Positions 44,762 to 53,150 of a stretch of DNA of 64,000 nt are shown here, piece by piece. The DNA lies in the NCBI GenBank assembly GCA_017390585.1, contig JAFPBB010000073.1, forward strand, positions 16,195 to 80,194, in the 5' to 3' direction. Position numbers and translations under genes: made by a program. The number at the start of each line of letters is the position of its first letter. Position 1 is the first letter of the stretch. The stretch comes from Tidjanibacter sp. GTDB taxonomy: Bacteria; Bacteroidota; Bacteroidia; Bacteroidales; Rikenellaceae. The notes beneath the pieces are model-generated. The model had not been told where the DNA came from, made no database searches, and saw only the letters and a list, made by a program, of their open reading frames with translations.

Positions 44762-44769
44762 TACTTTTG
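44762..44769 (+). promoter_or_regulatory. -7 promoter element of the phosphodiesterase gene
   Basis: TACTTTTG (TAnnTTTG) lies 41 nt before the ATG at 44811, divergent from the glmM promoter. Confidence 0.5.
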
Positions 44770-44810
44770 TACGAGTATACCGTAAACACTTCAACAGCTC
44801 ATAGTACACA

Positions 44811-46043
44811 ATGAAAAGATTTTTCCTCGGCCTGCTGCCCCTGTTGGCAGCCATTATGGTTGGTTGCGGCAGCGCCAACGACGACAAGTATGTGGTAATC
44901 CTCTCGATGGATGCCTTCCGCCACGACCTCAACACCCTCTACAACACCCCCACTCTCGACTCCGTGGCCCACGTAGGTGTCTACTCCAAGGTGATGCCCT
45001 GCTTCCCCAGCAACACCTTCCCCAACCACTATGCAATGGCCACCGGTCTCCATCCCGACCACCACGGCATCGTCAACAACAGCTTCTACGACAAGGCTTT
45101 GGGACTCTCCTACTCCATCGGCGACGACGAGGCTCGAGTGAATCCGGACTTCTACAAGGGTGAGCCCATTTGGACCACCGTGGAGCGTCAGGGTCTCACC
45201 GCCCACGTCTACACTTGGGTGGGTGTGGAGGCTCCCGTGGAGGGCAAGTTCCCCACCAAATACCTCATCTACGACGAAAACCGCACCCGCAAAGAGCTCG
45301 CCGACCACGTTCTCGCCGCTCTCTGCAACCCCAATGTGGAGGAGATTCCCAACCTCACAATGTGGTATTTCGATGAGCCCGACGCCGTGGAGCACAGGTA
45401 CAGCCCCACCAGCCCCGAAACCCAAGCTGTGGTCGAAGATATCGACGCAACCCTCGCCTACTTTATGAGGGAGGTCCGCAAATCGCCCGTCTACGACAAG
45501 ATCAATTTCATCTTCACAGGCGACCACGGTATGACCGAGCTCGACCCCGAAAAGTACTACAACATCTACAGCCTCATCCCCGGCAAGGCTCTCCACTATT
45601 TCAACGCCAACCCCCTCACCCTCGAGCCCGCCGAGGAGGATATCGAGTCTGTATATCAGACACTTAAGGCACACGAGGCCGAGGGCCACTATCGCGTGTG
45701 GATGCGCGAGGAGTTGCCCGCCGAGTTCCACTATGGCACCTACGTCGACCGCATTCAGCCCATCGTGCTCCTGCCCGAAACCGGCTGGAAAGTGGTCTAC
45801 AACGAGAAGGCCGACAAGGGTCGTCCTCGTCCCAAAGCCTCCTCGCACGGCTTCGATCCCGCACACCCCGATATGCACATCGCATTCTTCGCCTGCGGCC
45901 CCGCCTTCAAGCAGGGCTACGTCCACGACAAGACCTTCCGCAACCTCAACGACCATCTGATCATCGCCCACATCCTCGGCATCGACCCCGCCGACAACAA
46001 CGATTGTACCTGGGAGGATATCGAGGGTATGTTTAGGCAGTAA
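44811..46043 (+). CDS. Nucleotide pyrophosphatase/phosphodiesterase (alkaline phosphatase superfamily) lipoprotein
   Basis: This is a 410-residue type I phosphodiesterase/nucleotide pyrophosphatase. The lipobox is IMVGCG, so it is periplasmic or outer-membrane bound. The two-metal site is complete: D in LSMDAFRHD, nucleophile T in SNTFPNHYAMATG, D and H in DEPDAVEH, D and H in TGDHGM, and H in SSHGFDP. It probably hydrolyses extracellular nucleotides or phosphodiesters to scavenge phosphate and nucleosides. It precedes a GT2 gene by 45 bp. Confidence 0.9.
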   Translation: MKRFFLGLLPLLAAIMVGCGSANDDKYVVILSMDAFRHDLNTLYNTPTLDSVAHVGVYSKVMPCFPSNTFPNHYAMATGLHPDHHGIVNNSFYDKALGLSYSIGDDEARVNPDFYKGEPIWTTVERQGLTAHVYTWVGVEAPVEGKFPTKYLIYDENRTRKELADHVLAALCNPNVEEIPNLTMWYFDEPDAVEHRYSPTSPETQAVVEDIDATLAYFMREVRKSPVYDKINFIFTGDHGMTELDPEKYYNIYSLIPGKALHYFNANPLTLEPAEEDIESVYQTLKAHEAEGHYRVWMREELPAEFHYGTYVDRIQPIVLLPETGWKVVYNEKADKGRPRPKASSHGFDPAHPDMHIAFFACGPAFKQGYVHDKTFRNLNDHLIIAHILGIDPADNNDCTWEDIEGMFRQ

Positions 46044-46088
46044 TTGTCAGGCTATCAGCCGAGTACACACATTTCCAACAGCCAGCCT

Positions 46089-47015
46089 ATGGCCACACTC
46101 TCGCTCATAATCGCCACCTACAATGGCGCAAAAAAGCTACCCACGACGCTCGAGTCTCTGAAGCATCAGAGGCTCGAGAGGTCGTTGTGGGAGGTTGTGG
46201 TGGTGAACAACAACTCCGCCGACAACACAGCAGAGGTCGTTGCACAATTCGCCTCCGAGAACCCCGACATTGCTCTCCGACTCGTCGATGAGCACAAGCA
46301 GGGACTCTCCCACGCGCGAAACAGAGGTATCGACGAGGCCAAAGGCGACTATCTGGTCATCATCGACGACGACGAAATCGCCTCCCCCGAGCTGCTGCTC
46401 CAATACCACGATTTCTTCGACACCCACCCACACGTCGTGGCCGCCGGTGGACGCATCACCCCCCACTACCCCACAGGTAAACCCAAGTGGCTCTGCAGCC
46501 TCACCGAACGACCCATTGCCGGCACACTCAACCTCGGCAAAACCATCTGCCGTTTCCCCGAGGGCAAGTATTTCGGGGGTGGAAATATGGCCCTAAGGCG
46601 CTCTGCCATAGACCACTACGGAATGTTCGACCCCAACCTCGGGCGTCGCGGCAACCTCCTTCTTGGGGGCGAGGAGAAGGAACTCTATATGCGATTCCAC
46701 TCCGCGGGCGAGAGTATCTACTACCTCCCCAAGGCGGAAATACTCCACGTAATCGGCCCCGAAAAACTCACCAAAGAGTACTTCTCCGCCCTGTGCTACC
46801 GCATCGGCCAGAGCGAACGCATCCGCACACTCTCGGCGGGCAAAAAAGCCTACCGCAAACGTATGGTAAGCGAGGCCCTGAAGTGGTGCGCAACCATTGC
46901 CATCGCCACTTTCTACACTCTCACACTCCGCCCCTCAAAAGGCCGCTACCTCGTGTTGATGCGCCAACAAATCACGCGCGGACTGAAAGATGCAAATGTA
47001 GACAAAGACCTATAA
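46089..47015 (+). CDS. Family 2 glycosyltransferase
   Basis: This is a 308-residue GT-A glycosyltransferase. The N-terminal LSLIIATYNGAKKL and the D/N-rich VVVNNNSADNT form the nucleotide-binding region. DDDE near residue 95 is the metal-binding DxD-type motif, and GEEKELYMRFHSAG resembles the ED/acceptor region. A C-terminal hydrophobic stretch (about 268-285) may contact the membrane. It probably adds a sugar to an envelope glycan; no other glycan genes are adjacent. The frame starts earlier at a TTG; the ATG at 46089 gives the usual beginning. The unknown gene follows 14 bp later. Confidence 0.88.
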   Translation: MATLSLIIATYNGAKKLPTTLESLKHQRLERSLWEVVVVNNNSADNTAEVVAQFASENPDIALRLVDEHKQGLSHARNRGIDEAKGDYLVIIDDDEIASPELLLQYHDFFDTHPHVVAAGGRITPHYPTGKPKWLCSLTERPIAGTLNLGKTICRFPEGKYFGGGNMALRRSAIDHYGMFDPNLGRRGNLLLGGEEKELYMRFHSAGESIYYLPKAEILHVIGPEKLTKEYFSALCYRIGQSERIRTLSAGKKAYRKRMVSEALKWCATIAIATFYTLTLRPSKGRYLVLMRQQITRGLKDANVDKDL

Positions 47016-47029
47016 TACAGCAAGTTGAT

Positions 47030-47830
47030 ATGCAAGAGGAACACTTTGGGATTGTGCTGTCCGACTCCACGGCCGAGCTCATCCGTCGCTATGGAACCTT
47101 CGATGAAGAGGGGTGGCTTGTGACATTCCACATCATCAACGAGGAGATCATCAGGGCAATGGAGCAGGCTGCCGAATGGCTCCGCAGCGGCTTCTTCTCC
47201 AACGAGCGCCTCTCGGAGGTGTGGGCCGAGGAGAATCCTTGTTCGGTGTGCGCCGAAAGGGTTGGCTGCAACATAACCTGCCGTCGAAAACACGCCTTCG
47301 ACAAGGAGATTTACGGCGCTCTGTTGTGTGGTCGCAAGCACGCTGCAGAGATTGTGGAGAGAGGGGGCGAAGAGGTGAAAAATATGGTACGTTTTATGGT
47401 ACGTTTGGAAGAAAATAACACCCTGATTTTCTTCCGCGACACGCCACACCCTTCGGGGGCCATAAATCTGGACAAAAACTACGCCGTGACAATTGATTCC
47501 ACGAGGCCCGAATTGCGTCCCTGGAGTGCAGCCCTCTACTCGATGTTTGTGGTCCACCCCGAGGGATTTCCGCTGAGCCACCTCGGCGGCGAACTGAGGG
47601 GCGAGTTCGTTAGGATATACAGAACCATCACAAAATCAGACACAAAGGTCGCCACACTCAAGTCCCGACTCAAAGATCCCGCCACCTTGAGCCATCTGCT
47701 CAACAACAAACTCTCCGAGCTGAACGCCCAACTCCGAGAGGCAGGAGTGAAGCCACAATTCATTCCTCGCACCGAGCAATCCAAAGCAAACAACAAGCCC
47801 TTCTTCATCCCCTATTTGAGAGAAAAATAA
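47030..47830 (+). CDS. Unknown protein with a CX2CX5CX3C cysteine cluster
   Basis: This is a 266-residue soluble protein that I do not recognise. Four cysteines (C71, C74, C80, C84) form a compact metal-binding-like cluster in PCSVCAERVGCNITCRRKH, with a fifth cysteine at C100. This could hold zinc or an iron-sulfur centre. The middle is beta-rich and the last 70 residues are helical and basic, ending FFIPYLREK. It lies 14 bp downstream of the GT2 gene and shares its terminator. Codons for MVRFMVRL carry a tandem pair of the GGTACGTTT motif. The frame continues upstream through the GT2 gene, but the ATG at 47030 is the sensible start. Confidence 0.7.
   Translation: MQEEHFGIVLSDSTAELIRRYGTFDEEGWLVTFHIINEEIIRAMEQAAEWLRSGFFSNERLSEVWAEENPCSVCAERVGCNITCRRKHAFDKEIYGALLCGRKHAAEIVERGGEEVKNMVRFMVRLEENNTLIFFRDTPHPSGAINLDKNYAVTIDSTRPELRPWSAALYSMFVVHPEGFPLSHLGGELRGEFVRIYRTITKSDTKVATLKSRLKDPATLSHLLNNKLSELNAQLREAGVKPQFIPRTEQSKANNKPFFIPYLREK
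47386..47406 (+). repeat. Tandem pair of GGTACGTTT motif inside a CDS
   Basis: GGTACGTTT occurs at 47386-47394 and 47398-47406 with a 3-nt spacer (period 12). The first is preceded by AATAT, as in the 14489-14551 inverted repeat. Confidence 0.8.
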
Positions 47831-47839
47831 GGTACGTTT
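47831..47839 (+). repeat. Single GGTACGTTT motif after the unknown gene
   Basis: GGTACGTTT begins directly after the TAA stop at 47828-47830 and is preceded by AAATAA, as in the minus-strand copy at 60525-60539. Confidence 0.75.
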
Positions 47840-47856
47840 GGGGTGTAAAATCAACA

Positions 47857-47890
47857 AAAAAAGGTCTGCATTTGTTTGCAGACCTTTTTT
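47857..47890. terminator. Bidirectional terminator between unknown gene and rnr
   Basis: AAAAAAGGTCTGCA pairs perfectly with TGCAGACCTTTTTT around loop TTTGTT, giving U-tracts in both directions. Confidence 0.92.
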
Positions 47891-47908
47891 CAACCATATT
47901 TTTATCCA

Positions 47909-50167
47909 TTATCGGGTGTAGCGCTCCCCCTTGTGGCGGCCTCGGCGGTAGAGTTTTGGCTCCGCTTCGGGGCGGTAGTCGATGGGCCAGAACTTACCTT
48001 TTCCATCATAGGAACCCACCATCTCAAAGTCGAGTTGCTTGAGCCTCAAGTCGGCACCCTTGACCCTGATTCGCACCTTGTCGCCAAGCACAAATTTGCG
48101 CCCCGAGCGGGTGCCCACAGCGGCATACTCCTCCTCGTCGAAAACAAAGAACTCGTCGGACAAGTCGCGCATAGCAACCATACCCTCAATGTGGGTGTCG
48201 GCCAACTCAACATAGATGCCCCACTCGGTAACACCACTGATGGAGCCCTCAAACTCCTCGCCCACGCGCTCCTTCATAAACTCCACCATCTTATATTTCA
48301 CCGAGGCACGCTCCGCCTCCGCAGCCCTTGCCTCCATATCGCTGGAGTGGTCGCAAAGTTCGTCAACCACCTCTGCGTCAACCGAATGGCCTCCCTCGAG
48401 ATAGTGGGCCAGGAGCCTGTGGAGCATCAAATCGGGATAGCGACGGATGGGCGAAGTGAAGTGGGAATAATAGGGGAAAGCGAGTCCGTAGTGGCCAATA
48501 TTTTGGGTCGAATAATATGCCTTTTGCATTGTCCTGACGGCCAAAATCGAGACCACATTCTCCTCGCTGCGTCCTTTGATTTTGCCCATCAGCTCGTTCA
48601 TCTGGTTGGCCACAGCGCGTCCCTTGCGGGCATCGAAGTAGTAGCCAAACTTGATGATGAAGTTGGCAAAGCGGGCGAGTTTGTCGGCATTGGGCTCGTC
48701 GTGCACACGATAGACAAAGGTCTTGGCCTTGCCATTTTTGCCTTTCTTGGCGCCGATAAACGTTGATACAGAGCGATTTGCAAGCAACATAAACTCTTCC
48801 ACAAGTTGGTTGGCCTCCTTCTGCACCTTGAAGTAGACACCGAGTGGGAGACCCTCCTCATCGAGCGTGAACTTGGCCTCCTCGCGGTCGAACGCAATAG
48901 ACCCTTCGGCAAAGCGTCGGGCTCTCATCTTCTGCGCCAACTCGTTGAGTTTCAATATCTCATCCCTATAATCACCCTCGGCACCCTCAATTATAGCCTG
49001 GGCCTCCTCGTAGGTGAAGCGACGGTTGGAAAGAATCACAGTCCTGCCAAACCACTCCCTCACAACCCTCGCATCGGCATCCATCTCAAAGATTGCCGAG
49101 AAGCACAATTTCTCCTCGTCGGGGCGTAGTGAGCAGAGCTCATTGGAGAGTCGCTCGGGCAACATCGGTATGGTGCGATCCACCAAATAGACACTCGTAG
49201 CCCTCTCGCGTGCCTCCTGCTCCACGAGCGAACCCTCTTTGACATAGTGAGTTACGTCGGCAATATGCACGCCCACCTCAACGTTACCATTGGGGAGGGT
49301 GCGGAACGATATGGCGTCGTCGAAATCCTTGGCGTCGGCAGGGTCGATGGTGAAAGTGGTGACCTCCCTGCAATCCCTGCGCGAGGCATATTCGGCCTCG
49401 GAGATGCGATCCGAAATGCGAGCAGCCTCCTCCTCGACCTCGCGTGGAAACTCGTAGGGGAGGCAATATTCTGCAAGGATCGCGTGCATCTCGGCGGTGT
49501 TATCTCCCTCTTTGCCAAGCACTTTTGTAACTCTACCCGTGGGGCACTTACTCTCGGGCTCCCAATCTACGATGCGGGCCACAACCTTGTCGCCATCGTT
49601 GAGCTTGTCGACACCCTTCTCGATGAAGATGTCGACGGGCATATTCTTTGTCGCCACCCTCACAAAGGCGTGCGAGCGAGTTTTCTCCACGGTGCCAACG
49701 TAGTTTCTGTCGGCCCTCTCGACCACCTCAATAACCTGACCCTCAGGGTCTCCCGAGGCGCGTCGACGTGTGATGGCCACCCTCACCCTATCGCCGTCCA
49801 AGGCTCGGGCCGCATTGCGCTTGTCGACGAAAATGTCCTTGTCCACACCCTCGACAATCACATAGAGGCTACCCGAGGCAAGCATCTGCACCACACCCTC
49901 GAGAGTGGGCATAGAGCTTGGAGCCAAGCGAAACGTGGAGGCGGAAGTGGCCTCCACCACACCTTGCTCAACCATCTGATAGACAATGGCTTTGGTTTGA
50001 TAACGACCCTCCCTATCGGCGCCACCGCTCTGGGCTGCGAGGGTCTTGAGCGCAAATTTGCGCGAGGGGAATGAGCGGAAAAGTTGCATAATTATGGCCG
50101 CACGATCACGTTGTGGCGACCTCTCTGCGGCACCCTTTGCGCCGCGTTTTTTGTCTTTCTTTGACAT
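47909..50167 (-). CDS. rnr: Ribonuclease R
   Basis: RNase R is a processive 3'-5' exoribonuclease able to degrade structured RNA. The 752-residue protein has a basic N-terminus and a helix-turn-helix-like region (about 20-90), then cold-shock/S1-like domains (about 95-230). The RNB catalytic domain starts near 255 with TIDPADAKDFDDAIS holding the metal-binding aspartates, followed by HIADVTHYV. Later come YSHFTSPIRRYPDLMLHRLL and a C-terminal S1 domain (about 635-720, FEGSISGVTEWGIYVEL). A lysine/arginine tail ends it. The start MSKKDKKRGAK lies about 25 nt after a -7 box at 50190-50197. Confidence 0.96.
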   Translation of the reverse strand: MSKKDKKRGAKGAAERSPQRDRAAIIMQLFRSFPSRKFALKTLAAQSGGADREGRYQTKAIVYQMVEQGVVEATSASTFRLAPSSMPTLEGVVQMLASGSLYVIVEGVDKDIFVDKRNAARALDGDRVRVAITRRRASGDPEGQVIEVVERADRNYVGTVEKTRSHAFVRVATKNMPVDIFIEKGVDKLNDGDKVVARIVDWEPESKCPTGRVTKVLGKEGDNTAEMHAILAEYCLPYEFPREVEEEAARISDRISEAEYASRRDCREVTTFTIDPADAKDFDDAISFRTLPNGNVEVGVHIADVTHYVKEGSLVEQEARERATSVYLVDRTIPMLPERLSNELCSLRPDEEKLCFSAIFEMDADARVVREWFGRTVILSNRRFTYEEAQAIIEGAEGDYRDEILKLNELAQKMRARRFAEGSIAFDREEAKFTLDEEGLPLGVYFKVQKEANQLVEEFMLLANRSVSTFIGAKKGKNGKAKTFVYRVHDEPNADKLARFANFIIKFGYYFDARKGRAVANQMNELMGKIKGRSEENVVSILAVRTMQKAYYSTQNIGHYGLAFPYYSHFTSPIRRYPDLMLHRLLAHYLEGGHSVDAEVVDELCDHSSDMEARAAEAERASVKYKMVEFMKERVGEEFEGSISGVTEWGIYVELADTHIEGMVAMRDLSDEFFVFDEEEYAAVGTRSGRKFVLGDKVRIRVKGADLRLKQLDFEMVGSYDGKGKFWPIDYRPEAEPKLYRRGRHKGERYTR

Positions 50168-50189
50168 ATCACACCTATTAAATACAATG

Positions 50190-50197
50190 CAAAGGTA
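50190..50197 (-). promoter_or_regulatory. -7 promoter element of rnr
   Basis: The minus strand reads TACCTTTG (TAnnTTTG), about 22 nt before the ATG at 50167. No -33 match is evident. Confidence 0.5.
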
Positions 50198-50366
50198 CGA
50201 ATTTATTGGCGGAGACGAATGGCGGCGTCACTCAATGGGCCAAATTTAACGATTTAATAATTGGTACGACGGAGTTAATTGGGCCGTGGAGAGTGGTTTG
50301 GCTGGGTGTTGGGCGCGGGTAAAAATCGTTGAAGAAGCAAAAAAGAGAAAAAAATATCGAAAAAAA

Positions 50367-50396
50367 TTTGCAATTCGGAAATAATCACTATCTTTG
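50367..50396 (+). promoter_or_regulatory. Promoter of tRNA-Pro
   Basis: TTTG (50367-50370), an 18-nt spacer and TATCTTTG (50389-50396) lie about 50 nt upstream of the tRNA. Confidence 0.65.
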
Positions 50397-50447
50397 CACC
50401 TCGGAAACGGAATTAAGAATTCCCCAGTATCTGTTTCCGGAATAGTT

Positions 50448-50522
50448 CGGGGTGTAGCTCAGCCCGGTTAGAGTACACGTCTGGGGGGCGTGGTGTCGCT
50501 AGTTCGAATCTAGTCACCCCGA
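50448..50522 (+). tRNA. tRNA-Pro (anticodon GGG)
   Basis: A full cloverleaf can be drawn: acceptor CGGGGTG/CACCCCG, D stem GCTC/GAGT, anticodon stem CACGT/GCGTG with loop CTGGGGG (anticodon GGG), a 5-nt variable loop, and T stem GCTAG/CTAGT with loop TTCGAAT. Discriminator base is A; CCA is not encoded. Confidence 0.97.
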
Positions 50523-50524
50523 CA

Positions 50525-50572
50525 AAGAAAAAGCATTGATAATCAAACGATTGTCGATGCTTTTTTCTTTTT
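50525..50572 (+). terminator. tRNA-Pro terminator
   Basis: GCATTGATAATC pairs with GATTGTCGATGC (two G-T pairs) around loop AAAC, followed by TTTTTTCTTTTT and preceded by a matching A-rich tract. Confidence 0.9.
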
Positions 50573-50659
50573 GTGCATTTCTCAAAATATGCACGGTTGA
50601 CGCCCTGGTTAACGCACAAAAGTCAACCAAGAAGTCAACCAAAAGAGTTTATTGGTTGA
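50573..50659. repeat. Repeat cluster next to tRNA-Pro, attachment-site-like
   Basis: It contains GTGCAT/ATGCAC inverted arms (50573-50594), GGTTGAC (50595-50601) and two direct copies of GTCAACCAA with a 12-bp period (50622-50630, 50634-50642). An inverted TTGGTTGA follows at 50652-50659. Such arm-type repeats beside a tRNA 3' end resemble recombinase binding sites, but no integrase gene or second tRNA end is present. Confidence 0.4.
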
Positions 50660-50693
50660 AATAGCACATTAACACAACTCCTTGCGCCACAAA

Positions 50694-50741
50694 AAACCCT
50701 GCCGACAACAGGAGCGAAAGTTCCCATTGTCGGCAGGGTTT
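50694..50741 (-). terminator. ppa terminator
   Basis: A perfect 15-bp stem (50694-50708 with 50727-50741) followed on the minus strand by a run of T. It lies about 70 bp past the ppa stop. Confidence 0.88.
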
Positions 50742-50808
50742 GGCCTCTATCCCGCTTCCGATGATGAAAATGGAAATGGGCAGAACAGCGCCGCAGGGGT
50801 CGCACCCC

Positions 50809-51423
50809 TTAGCGAGCAATCAAGTCGTTGTAGTCCTCCATCGAGCGCTGAATCACATCTCGGGCAACATCGGCACCATAGATGCTCACAAACCTCATCC
50901 TCTGGGTGTTCTCGCCGGGGATGTCCTTGTAGGTGGTGAAATAGTGAATCAAGCGACGGACAATGCGCGTAGGAAGCTGCTCAATATCAGTCATATCGCC
51001 ATAGATGGCGTCGTTCTTCAACACGGCAATAATCTTATCATCTGCCTGGTTGTGGTCGAGGAGTCGGATGCCGCCAATGGGGCGTGCCCTAACCAGAACA
51101 TCGCCGTGGGTGACATCCTTTTCGGTCAGCACACAGATATCCAGCGGGTCGCCATCGCCCTCCACATCGAAGCGTGCGAGAGCCTTGTTGGTCAGCTCGG
51201 CCATCTTGGTTGCACAATAGGTGCGAGGGATGAAGCCGTAGAGTGAGGGGACAATGTTGGAGAACTTCTGTGGGCGATCGAGCGAGAGGTAACCGCTCGA
51301 CTTATCAACCTCATACTTAACGGTATCGGTGGGGACAATCTCAATGAAGGCGCGGATTTCGTCGGGCGTACCGGGGTCGATTCCGTGCCAGGGATGGGCT
51401 TTGTAGTGGGTGTTGTTGTCCAT
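50809..51423 (-). CDS. ppa: Inorganic pyrophosphatase (family I)
   Basis: Soluble family I pyrophosphatase, hydrolysing PPi to phosphate with magnesium and driving biosynthetic reactions. The 204-residue protein contains the signature DGDPLDICVLTE near residue 88-100, plus KYEVDKSSG near 36 and PSLYGFIPRTYC near 58. It is slightly longer than the E. coli enzyme. A -7 box (TATCTTTG on the minus strand, 51466-51473) gives a leader of about 36 nt. Confidence 0.95.
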   Translation of the reverse strand: MDNNTHYKAHPWHGIDPGTPDEIRAFIEIVPTDTVKYEVDKSSGYLSLDRPQKFSNIVPSLYGFIPRTYCATKMAELTNKALARFDVEGDGDPLDICVLTEKDVTHGDVLVRARPIGGIRLLDHNQADDKIIAVLKNDAIYGDMTDIEQLPTRIVRRLIHYFTTYKDIPGENTQRMRFVSIYGADVARDVIQRSMEDYNDLIAR

Positions 51424-51465
51424 TGTCTTATGATGTTTTGATTAGCTTTTTTCGAGTCACTCCCA

Positions 51466-51473
51466 CAAAGATA
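51466..51473 (-). promoter_or_regulatory. -7 promoter element of ppa
   Basis: The minus strand reads TATCTTTG (TAnnTTTG), 43 nt before the ATG at 51423. Confidence 0.5.
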
Positions 51474-51576
51474 ACAAAAAGCCGTGAGAATTATTCTCCG
51501 CGGGAGCAATTTTTTGGGTGTGGTGGTGGAGAAACCGCACCAAGAGCCCACACTCACCCACGCGCACACCCCTTCG

Positions 51577-51595
51577 TCCCCCCACCAAAGGGGGA
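51577..51595. repeat. TCCCCC...GGGGGA palindromic element
   Basis: TCCCCC and GGGGGA flank CACCAAA in the intergenic region between ppa and the nitroreductase. It resembles the better-formed copy at 60205-60225 and is probably a dispersed non-coding repeat. Confidence 0.45.
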
Positions 51596-51633
51596 GATGG
51601 AGAGCTCTACTCGGGGCTAATCGGCGGCCGAGG

Positions 51634-52167
51634 CTAACCGAGCCACTTCACCTTGCCACTATTGTCCTGCACGGTGCGGGGGCGGCTCTCCTCGTAGGGC
51701 GAGTAGCCCATAGCGATGACGCACTCCACACCGCAATTCTCGGGAATGGGGAGGAAGGTGCGGAGGTAGCTCTCGGCGTCACCCATTTCGGGGTGGCCCT
51801 TGACGTGCTCGCGTCCCTCGACGTGCACCCAGCAGCTGCCAAGTCCCTCGGCCTCTGCCGCGAGTTGGACAAAGGTTGCCGAGATGGCGCAGTTGTCAAT
51901 CCAGAGGTCGGTGGCGTTTTTGTCGCCCATAACCATCACAACCACAGGAGCTTCGGCCATAAATGCCGACCCATAGTCGCGCATATAGGACATATGGCGG
52001 ATGAGGTCGCGGTCCTCGACAACGAGGAATTGGGTGCTGTGGCTATTGCGCGATGAGGGGGCCTTGAGTGCCGCCTCGAGTATGCGCTCGATGGTGTGTC
52101 GCTCGACCCTTTTGTCGGCGAATTTACGCAGCGAGCGACGTTGATTTACAATTTTGTAGAAATCCAT
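51634..52167 (-). CDS. Nitroreductase-family flavoprotein
   Basis: This is a 177-residue FMN-dependent nitroreductase-like oxidoreductase, expected to be a cytoplasmic dimer reducing nitro compounds, quinones or similar acceptors with NAD(P)H. The N-terminal RRSLRKFADKRV holds the FMN phosphate-contacting arginines. APSSRNSHSTQFLVV follows near 40-55, and GLGSCWVHV near 110 is the second flavin-binding stretch. Physiological substrate unknown. It is divergent from the HAD gene. Confidence 0.88.
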   Translation of the reverse strand: MDFYKIVNQRRSLRKFADKRVERHTIERILEAALKAPSSRNSHSTQFLVVEDRDLIRHMSYMRDYGSAFMAEAPVVVMVMGDKNATDLWIDNCAISATFVQLAAEAEGLGSCWVHVEGREHVKGHPEMGDAESYLRTFLPIPENCGVECVIAMGYSPYEESRPRTVQDNSGKVKWLG

Positions 52168-52224
52168 AGGGGTGTAAATGTGAAAAAAATGCAGACAAAT
52201 TTACCTATTTTTGTACAAATATCG

Positions 52225-52232
52225 TACCTTTG
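52225..52232 (+). promoter_or_regulatory. -7 promoter element of the HAD phosphatase gene
   Basis: TACCTTTG (TAnnTTTG), 23 nt before the ATG at 52256. Confidence 0.55.
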
Positions 52233-52255
52233 GAGTGATAAAACCTACATTTCAG

Positions 52256-53095
52256 ATGGAGAAAAAAGTTAAAGCAGCACTAATCTACGACTTCGACGGC
52301 ACCCTCTCGCCCGGAAATATGCAGGAGTATGGCTTCATTGCCGCCGTGGGCAAGAGCAACGAGGAGTTTTGGCACGAGAGCAACGTCCTGGCCGAGAACT
52401 TCGACGCCGACCCCATTCTCAGCTATATGTTCAAGATGCTGGAGCACGCCGGCAACACAGGACTCCCCATCAAGCGCAAAGCCTTCCGCGAAACGGGACG
52501 CAACATCAAACTCTACAAAGGTGTCCCCGAGTGGTTCGAGCGCATCAATCGCTACGGAGAGGAGCGCGGAATAGAGATTCTCCACTACATCAACTCCTCG
52601 GGTCTGAAGGAGATTATCGAGGGCACCCCCATCGCCCACGAGTTCAAGAAAATCTACGCCTGCGAGTTTCTCTACAATGAGGATGGCGACGCCTATTGGC
52701 CCGCCGTGGCAATCAACTACACCAACAAGACGCAGTTTATGTATAAGATAAACAAGGGTGTAGACAGCGTGAGCGACTCCCATCTGGTCAACGCCTACCT
52801 CCCCGACGCCGAGCGACCCGTGCCCTTCGAGCATATGATCTACGTCGGCGACGGCACCACCGACATCCCCTGTATGAGGCTCGTGAGCGACCGCCGAGGC
52901 CACTCCATAGGCGTCTACGACCCCGACTCGGAGAGCGGCTACCGCAAGACCAAGCTCCTGCTCGAGCAGAACCGTTGCTCGATGATTTCGCCCGCCGACT
53001 ACAGCGAGGGAGGACGTATGGACACGCTTGTTCGCACCATTCTCGACAAGATTGCCACCGACGCACGCATAGCCGCACTCGCCAAAGAGGTGTAG
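52256..53095 (+). CDS. HAD-superfamily hydrolase
   Basis: This is a 279-residue cytoplasmic haloacid dehalogenase-type phosphatase. Motif I is IYDFDGTLSPG near residues 8-18 (nucleophile and acid/base aspartates), motif II lies in INSSGLKEII near 108, and motif IV is YVGDGTTDIPCM near 195. A helical cap is inserted between motifs I and II. The natural substrate cannot be read from sequence. I chose the ATG at 52256 over an upstream frame extension. rdgB follows 55 bp later, probably in the same transcript. Confidence 0.85.
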   Translation: MEKKVKAALIYDFDGTLSPGNMQEYGFIAAVGKSNEEFWHESNVLAENFDADPILSYMFKMLEHAGNTGLPIKRKAFRETGRNIKLYKGVPEWFERINRYGEERGIEILHYINSSGLKEIIEGTPIAHEFKKIYACEFLYNEDGDAYWPAVAINYTNKTQFMYKINKGVDSVSDSHLVNAYLPDAERPVPFEHMIYVGDGTTDIPCMRLVSDRRGHSIGVYDPDSESGYRKTKLLLEQNRCSMISPADYSEGGRMDTLVRTILDKIATDARIAALAKEV

Positions 53096-53150
53096 GACAC
53101 CTCGCGGGCCGAAGGCGACACAACACTCACTCAACAATTTGACACACAAG

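Noticed and set aside
46487-47029. N-terminal 181-codon extension of the cysteine-motif protein through the GT2 gene
   Set aside because: It is out of frame with a clear glycosyltransferase and has low-complexity Pro/Arg/His content; the ATG at 47030 is the natural start.
50413-50619. 68-codon minus-strand frame across tRNA-Pro encoding GVTRFELATPRPPDVYSN
   Set aside because: This is the familiar spurious peptide read from the antisense strand of a tRNA gene; it overlaps the complete tRNA cloverleaf.
51543-51620. Possible insertion-sequence end at the CCCCC/GGGGG palindrome
   Set aside because: There is no transposase, no paired terminal repeat and no target duplication; a dispersed palindrome is the simpler reading.
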